Part shown: positions 1 to 5,938 of the stretch, one piece after another
Position numbering within the stretch: the stretch's first letter is position 1
Layout of the letters: each line of letters begins with the position of its first letter
NCBI GenBank assembly: GCA_910579525.1
Contig: CAJTUK010000006.1
Coordinates: forward strand, 1-64,000
Source of the DNA: an uncultured Christensenella sp.
Lineage (GTDB): Bacteria; Bacillota; Clostridia; Christensenellales; Borkfalkiaceae
DNA length: 64,000 nucleotides
Reading direction: 5' to 3'
Notes under the pieces: model-generated
The model's input: the letters and a program-made list of their open reading frames with translations, nothing else
Database searches by the model: none
Told to the model about the DNA's origin: nothing
Translations under genes and position numbers: made by a program

Positions 1-314
1 AATGCATCTCTGACGTTGGAAACATCAAAATCCTTCCCCTTGCTCAGCCAAGTGGAGAATAAATTGTCGTATGCAATAAAATATCCGAGGTTAGCTTGGC
101 AATGAGAAACCGCATCGGCGTGTTCTTCGGAAAGGTACGGCAGGTCTTCAACTGCCCAGCCGTCAACTTTAGTAAGTCGTTCTACTTCCTTATATGAAAG
201 AAACTTATAAAACATAAAACCGAGGATATAATCCTTATATTCGTTAGCCTCGATTTTAGAACGCATTTTGTTTGCTGATTCCCAAATTGTAGACGCAAGC
301 TGTTTTTTATTCAT
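1..314 (-). CDS. hsdM: Type I restriction-modification methylase subunit HsdM, N-terminal part (runs off the window)
   Basis: Reading the minus strand from ATG at 312-314 gives an open frame to the window edge, about 104 residues. It starts MNKKQLASTIWESANKMRS and continues with YKDYILGFMFYKFLSYKE. This is the hallmark of the HsdM N-terminal helical domain, which precedes the SAM-binding N6-adenine methylase domain. An AGGAG ribosome site lies 8 nt before the ATG. In a type I system HsdM methylates adenine in the host recognition sequence together with HsdS and partners HsdR. The catalytic domain (NPPY/F) and the rest of the operon lie outside the window, so completeness cannot be judged. The minus-strand neighbours (small membrane protein, HTH protein, WYL regulator) fit a defence or mobile locus. 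Confidence 0.85.
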   Translation of the reverse strand, partial: MNKKQLASTIWESANKMRSKIEANEYKDYILGFMFYKFLSYKEVERLTKVDGWAVEDLPYLSEEHADAVSHCQANLGYFIAYDNLFSTWLSKGKDFDVSNVRDA

Positions 315-414
315 AGCTTATCTCCTGTTTCAACCACGGCAACCTCGCCGCCAGATAATATTATATAAAATTTTCACACAAAAGTCAAAGGAAGCAAAGT
401 TCTGCCCAGCACAT

Positions 415-639
415 TTATCTGCTGCGCAAAAACTTTTTGACGAGTTTGTAAGCCATACTTACGACAATCGTCGGCACACCGATATAGAGAGCAATCATTC
501 CCAACGGTGTAAAGTAGCCCATAATTTTTTTCAGCTCTAATAAAGCAGGCAAATTATCAAACACCGCTTTACCAATTCCCGACAGCAAGCCCCATACAAC
601 TTGCCACATCGTTGATAATACTTCAATAAAAATTGTCAT
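415..639 (-). CDS. Small membrane protein, unknown function (74 aa)
   Basis: A 74-residue protein starting MTIFIEVLSTMWQVVW, with two hydrophobic stretches (about residues 10-35 and 42-63) and a basic C-terminus (YKLVKKFLRSR). The topology is that of a small holin-like or toxin-like membrane protein, but no family is recognised. Its ATG lies immediately before the stop codon of the upstream HTH gene (639/640), so the two are very probably translationally coupled. Its position between that regulator and hsdM places it in the accessory cluster. A role as effector or toxin is only a guess from size, hydrophobicity and coupling. Confidence 0.6.
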   Translation of the reverse strand: MTIFIEVLSTMWQVVWGLLSGIGKAVFDNLPALLELKKIMGYFTPLGMIALYIGVPTIVVSMAYKLVKKFLRSR

Positions 640-1200
640 TTATTCTCTCTCTCGTATAAATTCCGCCACATCATCCACCTGTATGGTTTCGGTTTCGCCA
701 TACCATAAATCATGCAAATAGAATTCTCCGATAAATGCGCCACAATGAGGGCAAACATTTACCAAATGAGTTTCGCCCGTTACCCCGCTTACACGGTCTT
801 CGAGTAGCACGCCTTTTTCTCTGGATATTTTTAGCATGCTGTCACTGAAAAAATCTGGCGACATAGGACTTCCGTCTATTAACCCATAAACGGAACACAT
901 CTTCTGCCCGCATTTCCAGCACGTTGTATTATCCGCAAAACAGATTTTAACGTCGGGATGTGTTCTTTTATACTCTATTTCACGCTCACCTATTTCCTTG
1001 AGTTGCAGGCTGTCCAATTCTTCACAAATAAGAGCAAGCTCTTTTAATGTAGGCAGGATCTCGCCTTTTTCAAACGCTGCAATTTGCCAGGATGATATTT
1101 TTGTTCTTGCAGCAAGTATCGACCGTGAGCTACAGCCTTTACACTTTTTGCGAACATACATCATCGCATCACTAAATTTCATTTCTAATATGTTCTTCAT
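640..1200 (-). CDS. HTH-XRE-like protein with C-terminal zinc ribbon (186 aa)
   Basis: Residues about 10-65 look like a lambda-repressor-type helix-turn-helix (SSRSILAARTKISSWQIAAFEKGEILPTL pattern, an XRE-like core ending with ELALICEEL). Two CxxC pairs follow (CWKCGQKMC near residue 94 and CPHCGAF near residue 150), spaced as expected for one zinc-binding ribbon interrupted by an insert. It is therefore likely a DNA-binding regulator with a zinc-stabilised C-terminal domain. It is followed directly by the 74-residue membrane protein with zero spacing and preceded by the WYL regulator 10 nt upstream, so the three probably form one transcript. An alternative is an antitoxin-type regulator of the small membrane protein. 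Confidence 0.65.
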   Translation of the reverse strand: MKNILEMKFSDAMMYVRKKCKGCSSRSILAARTKISSWQIAAFEKGEILPTLKELALICEELDSLQLKEIGEREIEYKRTHPDVKICFADNTTCWKCGQKMCSVYGLIDGSPMSPDFFSDSMLKISREKGVLLEDRVSGVTGETHLVNVCPHCGAFIGEFYLHDLWYGETETIQVDDVAEFIRERE

Positions 1201-1210
1201 AATAACCTTT

Positions 1211-2212
1211 TCAATACTGTCCCATCGTTTCCGCTAGGTATTCTTTAACCGTCGCCATAACCGATTGAGGGGCGGTTACTTTCATTCCTGTTCCAAAGGA
1301 ACAGCACCACGCAATAAACGGCTTACTAACCTGCACGTCAGCGGTAAATACGATTTTATTGTCCGCCGTTTCGCTGACACATAAATTCGATTTGAAAAAA
1401 TCAAATACAACGTCTAATAACCCCTTATCGGCTTCAAACGAAACCTTCTCTGTTTCCCCGCCAAACATACCGAATAGTTGCTGTTTGTGCTTTACGATAT
1501 CGCCTTTCTTGGATTGCGCCGCATCCGAGAGAGGTATATCCCGCATGGTTACTTCGTCCATACGGTCAACACGATAATGTGAGAGATTGCCAAACCAATC
1601 GTCATAGCAAATCAAATAGTAATTGTCGTTTGAGAAGACTGTCGCAAGCGGATTGACGGTGTATTTCCTATTTTGGCTCGGGTCGCTCTTTTTCTTACGA
1701 TAAACCTTCCGCCGTTTCGTATCATAGTCAAAATAGGTGAAAGTTATCTTTTTCTCTTCTTCGATTGCCGACGCTATCTCGTACACCGAATAATAAATGT
1801 TTTCGTTGACGCTTTTCGTCGTATTAAATTCCACGACATTCCGCGTCAGCACCTCAGCACGTTGGCTACCTGCAAGCTGGGCTATTTTATTTACCAACTC
1901 GTCAGTTTTCTTTTCCGTAATAAAACCAGCGGCTTTGACCGCATCCATCAATATATGTATCTCAGGTATGTCAAATTTGCGGTCAGCCACATAGTATTCG
2001 TTGCTGGAAGAGCGTTGACACATAACTTCATAACCGAAATCATTCAGCAGTTTTATATCGCTGTATAAAATCTTGCGGTCTACTTCAATTCCATATTCCG
2101 CAAGTTTTTGTATCAGTACAGGCGTAGACATAGGGTGCGACTCATCGGTATGCTGCGTAAGTATATCCCATATTTTTAAGAGCTTTATTTTTCTTGAATT
2201 CGACCCGTTCAT
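1211..2212 (-). CDS. WYL-domain transcriptional regulator
   Basis: A 333-residue protein. The N-terminal winged helix (about residues 8-65, KLLKIWDILTQHTDE through KILYSDIKLLNDFGYEV) is of the HTH_11 type. A WYL domain spans about 140-230 and contains the ligand-binding signature YRVDRM and FTYFDYDTKRRKVYRKK. A WCX-like C-terminal extension follows. WYL proteins sense nucleic acid or nucleotide ligands and often control phage-defence loci; here the gene lies upstream of hsdM and two small genes on the same strand. Length matches the family (about 310-340). Start chosen at ATG 2210-2212, with an AT-rich 20-nt gap to the HNH gene stop. Target operators are not identified. Confidence 0.9.
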   Translation of the reverse strand: MNGSNSRKIKLLKIWDILTQHTDESHPMSTPVLIQKLAEYGIEVDRKILYSDIKLLNDFGYEVMCQRSSSNEYYVADRKFDIPEIHILMDAVKAAGFITEKKTDELVNKIAQLAGSQRAEVLTRNVVEFNTTKSVNENIYYSVYEIASAIEEEKKITFTYFDYDTKRRKVYRKKKSDPSQNRKYTVNPLATVFSNDNYYLICYDDWFGNLSHYRVDRMDEVTMRDIPLSDAAQSKKGDIVKHKQQLFGMFGGETEKVSFEADKGLLDVVFDFFKSNLCVSETADNKIVFTADVQVSKPFIAWCCSFGTGMKVTAPQSVMATVKEYLAETMGQY

Positions 2213-2232
2213 TTCTTATACCTATTATATAA

Positions 2233-2493
2233 TCATATATTTTTAGGGTGGTGGACACGCCAATGCTGTTTGCGCGTCATTACTTGCAAGTTGCTAGGAC
2301 GATTGTTGAGCTTATTCCCGTCACGGTGATGTACTACTTCATTGGCGCGCAAAGGTCTGCCAATTTTTCTGCTTGCGACATCACGATGGACAGCCACATA
2401 ACCGTCTTCACGGGCTTCGGAACTTCTCGGCTTGTACTTTTGGACATAGCCTTCTTTTGTAATGTACGGCTTATGCCGTCTTAATCCAAACAT
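2233..2493 (-). CDS. HNH endonuclease-like small protein (86 aa)
   Basis: The C-terminal half carries an HNH_3-type motif: VVHHRDGNKLNNRPSNLQ followed by RKQHWRVHH, giving the His-Asn-His metal and catalytic residues. The N-terminal half (YVAVHRDVASRKIGRPL) is typical of phage and mobile-element HNH proteins that grip DNA through an AP2/NUMOD-like segment. It probably nicks or cuts DNA and is a common phage or homing cargo. It is the gene nearest the tRNA-Leu boundary. An AGGAGGTG ribosome site precedes the ATG. It is shorter than most free-standing HNH nucleases but keeps the full motif. Confidence 0.8.
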   Translation of the reverse strand: MFGLRRHKPYITKEGYVQKYKPRSSEAREDGYVAVHRDVASRKIGRPLRANEVVHHRDGNKLNNRPSNLQVMTRKQHWRVHHPKNI

Positions 2494-2689
2494 ATAGACA
2501 CCTCCTTTTTAGTATTTTGCTATTATATTATACCAGAAAATGGCAGCCTTGTAAATAGTGTAATGTACGAATTTTAGGACATTTTCAACATTCAAACACA
2601 TTCAAGTCTGACAACAAGGGGGATATAGGTCAGCTTTGCAGAGCTTTGTTGAACTAAAATCCCCTTGCTATTTTTGGCATAAAAAAAGA

Positions 2690-2729
2690 CCGCCCGCGTA
2701 AATTTTACAAACTTACACGAGCGGTTTTT
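2690..2729 (+). terminator. Bidirectional terminator-like hairpin
   Basis: A 12-nt arm at 2690-2701 pairs, with two G-T wobbles, with 2713-2724. It is followed by five T on the plus strand and preceded by seven A (a T run on the minus strand). The 330-nt stretch 2494-2826 contains only this hairpin and the tRNA terminator at 2783-2818; no ORF or RNA gene was recognised in it. Confidence 0.5.
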
Positions 2730-2782
2730 GCCCTTTTTGACCCGAAAACGGTCATTTTTTGCCGTTTTTGCCCAAAAATGCG

Positions 2783-2818
2783 AAAAAAGCGGTCTATAAG
2801 TCAGAAGACTTATAGACC
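2783..2818 (-). terminator. Intrinsic terminator of tRNA-Leu
   Basis: A perfect 12-bp inverted repeat (2791-2802 with 2807-2818) with an AGAA loop, followed on the minus strand by GC and a run of six T (2788-2783). It sits 8 nt beyond the CCA end of the tRNA. Confidence 0.8.
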
Positions 2819-2826
2819 AACTTCTA

Positions 2827-2913
2827 TGGTGCTTGTGATCGGACTTGAACCGATACGCCTGTTACAGCGAGGGATTTTAAGTCCCTTGCGTCTGCCTATT
2901 CCGCCACACAAGC
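2827..2913 (-). tRNA. tRNA-Leu (anticodon UAA), intact
   Basis: An 87-nt gene with encoded CCA (2827-2829). The acceptor stem GCTTGTG pairs perfectly with CACAAGC. It has a long type II variable arm, and the anticodon loop CTTAAAA gives anticodon TAA. The acceptor stem differs from that of the severed copy at 2976-3015 (GCCCGAG), so the intact gene is not a repaired form of that copy. Confidence 0.95.
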
Positions 2914-2975
2914 ATGCGTTTTTGTTAAGTTTTCAGTTTTTATGTTAATTTTCTGTTAATTATTTTCTGCCAAAA

Positions 2976-3015
2976 ATTTTAAGTCCCTTGCGTCTGCCTA
3001 TTCCACCACTCGGGC
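2976..3015 (-). pseudogene. Severed tRNA-Leu(UAA), 5' half only
   Basis: Forty bases match the first 40 bases of the intact tRNA-Leu (36/40; the 29 bases nearest the break are identical). They include an acceptor strand GCCCGAG, the D arm and the anticodon stem and loop. The match stops just after the anticodon loop. Instead of the 3' stem the sequence continues TTTTGGCAG and then AT-rich DNA. No variable arm, T arm or acceptor 3' strand is found nearby. Interpreted as an original chromosomal tRNA broken at the anticodon loop. Confidence 0.85.
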
Positions 3016-3175
3016 ATTGATTTAATTATTACACATTTGCCGTTTATAAGTCAAATGTGTTTTTTATTTTATCAAACGCAAGAAAAAATGTCAAGCATGA
3101 CACGGGGACAAAATTATTGACACGTCCCGTTTTTTCAGTTACAATTTAACGGTACTTTATCGAAAAGAGGTCTTT

Positions 3176-3769
3176 ATGGAGGAAAATCAACTTTTATCAG
3201 CCGACGCGGAAGAAAAAGAATCCGCCGCGCCCGTTACAGAAAAAGGCGACGCCGACAGCGATCTTACCGCAAGCACTGCGACGACAGACGAAACCGATAT
3301 CGCTACCAATCCCGAAACGCCCGTAAAAATGACAAAAAAACAGCAGTTTTTACAATTTTTAAAATTTACCGCGTTTTCCGCTTCCGCCGGCGTTATACAG
3401 CTCCTTACAACTACAACCCTGCATCAATGGACGGGCTGGCTGATAGACTATTACTGGATTGCCTACATAATCGGTCTAACGCTTTCGGTCATATGGAACT
3501 TTACTTTCAACCGCAAATTCACATTTAAAGAAGCGCATAATATAAAGCTCGCTATGGCGCTGGTTATTTTATATAACTGCATTATAGTTATTCCCCTTGC
3601 GTTTGGAGGAAACGAGTTGGAAAGGCTTTGGGGCCCCGATTTGGGAATAGTAGTTACGGTAATAACTCTATTGATAAATTTCGTAACGGAATTTGCATGG
3701 GACAAACTCGTAGTATTCAATAAAAAAGCAAACGACACGATTTTAAATTGGTTTAAACGAAAGAAATAA
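3176..3769 (+). CDS. GtrA-family membrane protein
   Basis: A 197-residue protein. The N-terminal 55 residues are acidic and low in complexity (EEKESAAPVTEKGDADSD region). A GtrA-type domain of four predicted membrane helices follows (about residues 60-185), with the family-typical FLKFTAFSASAGVIQ, WNFTFNRKFTF and FAWDKLVVF near the end. GtrA-like proteins are thought to move or flip undecaprenyl-linked sugars in cell-surface glycan synthesis. The start ATG follows AGAGG by 7 nt. No glycosyltransferase partner is adjacent. It is the first gene on the conserved side of the tRNA-Leu boundary. Confidence 0.8.
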   Translation: MEENQLLSADAEEKESAAPVTEKGDADSDLTASTATTDETDIATNPETPVKMTKKQQFLQFLKFTAFSASAGVIQLLTTTTLHQWTGWLIDYYWIAYIIGLTLSVIWNFTFNRKFTFKEAHNIKLAMALVILYNCIIVIPLAFGGNELERLWGPDLGIVVTVITLLINFVTEFAWDKLVVFNKKANDTILNWFKRKK

Positions 3770-3789
3770 TTTTTAAATAAAATTAATTG

Positions 3790-3823
3790 AAAAGCGAGCG
3801 GATATTAAAATCCGCTCGCTTTT
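3790..3823 (+). terminator. Bidirectional terminator between the GtrA gene and tRNA-Cys
   Basis: A perfect 14-bp inverted repeat (3790-3803 with 3810-3823) whose ends are AAAA/TTTT. It can serve the plus-strand gene and the minus-strand tRNA cluster. Confidence 0.75.
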
Positions 3824-3830
3824 CAATTTT

Positions 3831-3905
<75 letters not shown>

Positions 3906-3931
3906 TTATAAAAAAATAGTGCGGACAATGT

Positions 3932-4006
3932 TGGAGCGGGAGACGAGATTCGAACCCGCGACATTCACCTTGGCAAGGTGACGCTCTACCACTGAGCCAC
4001 TCCCGC
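3932..4006 (-). tRNA. tRNA-Gly (GCC)
   Basis: A 75-nt cloverleaf with encoded CCA, acceptor GCGGGAG and anticodon GCC within the loop TTGCCAA. It lies 26 nt from tRNA-Cys. Confidence 0.95.
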
Positions 4007-4029
4007 ATATTTGCCGCACTATTTTCGTT

Positions 4030-4106
4030 TGGTGGGAGCTACAGGGCTCGAACCTGTGACCCACTGCTTGTAGGGCAGTTGCTCTCCCAACTGAGCTAAG
4101 CTCCCA
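4030..4106 (-). tRNA. tRNA-Val (UAC)
   Basis: A 77-nt cloverleaf with encoded CCA, acceptor TGGGAGC pairing with GCTCCCA, and anticodon loop CCTACAA giving TAC. First gene of the minus-strand tRNA cluster. Confidence 0.95.
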
Positions 4107-4318
4107 AACGCTTAATTAATATAACAAATATAAAATGAAAAATCAAGCGTTTTTTAAGAAAAAAATAAATTTAACTAAAATTTTTGCGGCGTAGTTTAAG
4201 TATGTGCAACGGCACACAATATATTGTATGTCCGTCTGCATTTTTTAGTGCAAATAAAAATCGCCCCGTCATTTTTATTTTCAAAAAACAAAAGAGTTTA
4301 AATTTTTTTATAATTACC

Positions 4319-4347
4319 GTATATATTTTATCACCGCGGTCAATAAA
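4319..4347 (+). promoter_or_regulatory. Candidate sigma-F promoter for spoIIR
   Basis: GTATA (4319-4323) and GGTCAATAAA (4338-4347), separated by 14 nt, resemble the forespore sigma-F elements GYATA and GGNNANANTW. They lie 52 nt before the spoIIR ATG. spoIIR is a classic sigma-F gene, but the spacing is at the short end. Confidence 0.4.
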
Positions 4348-4398
4348 AAAACCGTTAACGCAAAACGGTGCTCCATCGCCGTTTGAACGAGGTGATTT

Positions 4399-4932
4399 AT
4401 GAAAAAGATTGTAACGGCGCTCTTTATATTGGTTTTACTTTCCGCGGCGGCTATTATAGGCTTCGGCGGTCAGCAGTTTGCCGCAGGCGAAAACAAGGAC
4501 TATCTGCGTATTCACGTGCGCGCCAATTCCAACTCCGAAGTCGACCAAACAATAAAATATAAGGTCAAAGACGAAGTTGTAAAGTACATAACACCCTACG
4601 TTGCGAAGTGCGTGGACAAACCCGCAGCCATGAAAGTGATAGGCGGAATTCTGCCCGAACTCGAAGAGGTCTGCGACCGCACCCTGCGGGAAAACGGCTT
4701 TAATTATACTTCGCGGGCAAGCGTGCGAGAAGAGTCCTTCCCCACAAGGATATACGGCGAACTTACGCTCGAACAGGGAATTTACGACGCTTTGATAATA
4801 GAACTGGGAACGGGCAAAGGAGATAACTGGTGGTGCGTGATATATCCCCCGCTCTGCTTCACTTCCGCAACCACGAACGTAGAATACCGCTCCGCTATAT
4901 ACGAAATAATTCAGAAATTTATGAATAAGTAA
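4399..4932 (+). CDS. spoIIR: Stage II sporulation protein R (SpoIIR)
   Basis: A 177-residue secreted signalling protein. Residues 1-30 form a signal peptide or membrane anchor. The conserved body begins YLRIHVRANSNSEVDQ and ends with YDALIIELGTGKGDNWWCV then YPPLCF, both diagnostic. In sporulation SpoIIR is made in the forespore and activates SpoIIGA, which processes pro-sigma-E in the mother cell. Start ATG is preceded by GAGGTGATTT. It is flanked by its own terminator (5031-5066), and a candidate sigma-F promoter lies upstream. It establishes that the organism forms endospores. Length is within the usual 170-220. Confidence 0.93.
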   Translation: MKKIVTALFILVLLSAAAIIGFGGQQFAAGENKDYLRIHVRANSNSEVDQTIKYKVKDEVVKYITPYVAKCVDKPAAMKVIGGILPELEEVCDRTLRENGFNYTSRASVREESFPTRIYGELTLEQGIYDALIIELGTGKGDNWWCVIYPPLCFTSATTNVEYRSAIYEIIQKFMNK

Positions 4933-5030
4933 AACACCTTCCCCCTGTGCGGTCGTACAGATCTGCACTTTTTGTTTGTTTCTATAAAATATTAAAGTAA
5001 CCGCTAAACGAATTTACGGTTATACGGTAA

Positions 5031-5066
5031 AATCTTCCGCCGAACGGTGCGGAAGATTTTTATTTT
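5031..5066 (+). terminator. Intrinsic terminator after spoIIR
   Basis: A 10-bp perfect stem (5031-5040 with 5049-5058) followed by a T-rich tract. Confidence 0.8.
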
Positions 5067-5090
5067 TATTATTAAAGAATTTTTTCTTCC

Positions 5091-5119
5091 GAATAGAATT
5101 TTTGCGATTATACATAATA
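5091..5119 (+). promoter_or_regulatory. Sigma-G-type promoter for sleB-ypeB
   Basis: GAATA at 5091-5095, a 17-nt spacer and CATAATA at 5113-5119 match the forespore sigma-G consensus (GHATR and CATNNTA). It lies about 70 nt before the sleB ATG. sleB-ypeB is sigma-G-controlled in Bacillus subtilis. Confidence 0.65.
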
Positions 5120-5187
5120 TTTGCAGAGCGGGAAACCGCGCAACACATATTTAAAACGCTCACCGCACGGTGAAGCAAGGAGGAAAA

Positions 5188-5925
5188 ATGAAAAAAGCAT
5201 TAAGAATAGGCGCCGCTACGATCGCGCTTGCCGCCGTGTGTACTACGGGCGCCATATTCGACCTGACGGGACATACAAGCGAAAACAGCTTTTCCGACCC
5301 CTACGTTCAGACCGCCGTTCTGCGGCAGGGCGCAAAGGGCGGCGAAGTAAAAGAATTACAGAGGCGTTTAAAACAATGGGGATATTACAAAGGTTCGGTA
5401 GACGGCGTTTACGGACCCCAGACGGTTGAAGCCGTTAAATATTTCCAGCGCAAAAACGGACTTAAAGCGGACGGCGTTGCCGGCAAAGCGACTTACGCCG
5501 CTCTGGGCATGAACGACAGCGTAAAAGCTCTTGAAAATCAGGGCAACAAGGGAACGCAGAGTTCAAACTACACCAACTCGGATTTGTACCTTTTGGCAAA
5601 GTGCATTTACGCGGAAGCCCGCGGCGAAAGCTACACCGGTCAGGTTGCGGTTGGCGCGGTCATTTTAAACCGCGTTGGCTCTTCGAGCTTCCCCAACACC
5701 ATTTCGGGCGTAATTTACCAGAAAGGCGCGTTTACGGCCGTATCCGACGGGCAGATCAACCTCTCGCCCGACCAGACGGCAATGAACGCGGCGCAGGACG
5801 CCATGAACGGCTGGGACCCCACTTACGGGTGCCTTTACTACTACAACCCCGCCGTTGCCACAAGCAGCTGGATTTTCAGCCGCAAGACCGTAACCACGAT
5901 AGGCAAACACATTTTTGCAATTTAG
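5188..5925 (+). CDS. sleB: Spore cortex-lytic enzyme SleB
   Basis: Signal peptide about residues 1-25. A peptidoglycan-binding domain (about 45-110) has GSVDGVYGPQTVEAVKYFQ, and a Hydrolase_2 lytic transglycosylase domain (about 130-245) has AKCIYAEARGESYTGQVAV (the likely catalytic Glu is in EARGE) and GAFTAVSDGQ. SleB cleaves muramic-delta-lactam cortex during germination and is stabilised by YpeB, encoded 13 nt downstream. The frame is open from GTG 5170, but AAGGAGG at 5177-5183 sits inside that extension, so ATG 5188 is preferred (245 aa). Confidence 0.93.
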   Translation: MKKALRIGAATIALAAVCTTGAIFDLTGHTSENSFSDPYVQTAVLRQGAKGGEVKELQRRLKQWGYYKGSVDGVYGPQTVEAVKYFQRKNGLKADGVAGKATYAALGMNDSVKALENQGNKGTQSSNYTNSDLYLLAKCIYAEARGESYTGQVAVGAVILNRVGSSSFPNTISGVIYQKGAFTAVSDGQINLSPDQTAMNAAQDAMNGWDPTYGCLYYYNPAVATSSWIFSRKTVTTIGKHIFAI

Positions 5926-5938
5926 GAGGATTAGATAA

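Larger units (their letters stand above)
1..2975. mobile_element. Probable end of an integrated element or defence island abutting tRNA-Leu
   Basis: Inferred unit. hsdM, a small membrane protein, a Zn-ribbon HTH protein, a WYL regulator and an HNH protein lie on one strand next to the 3' end of an intact tRNA-Leu(UAA). Beyond that tRNA is a severed 5' half of another tRNA-Leu at 2976-3015. Conserved housekeeping and sporulation genes begin right after the boundary. No integrase is visible; it could lie beyond the left edge. The boundary at 2975/2976 is inferred from where the tRNA similarity stops. Confidence 0.45.

Noticed and set aside
2827..3015. Intact tRNA-Leu as a chimera of an element 5' half and the original host 3' half
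   Set aside because: Its acceptor stem GCTTGTG pairs perfectly with its own 3' strand, while the remnant carries GCCCGAG. A host 3' half would not pair, so both halves come from one gene. The same holds for tRNA-Arg.
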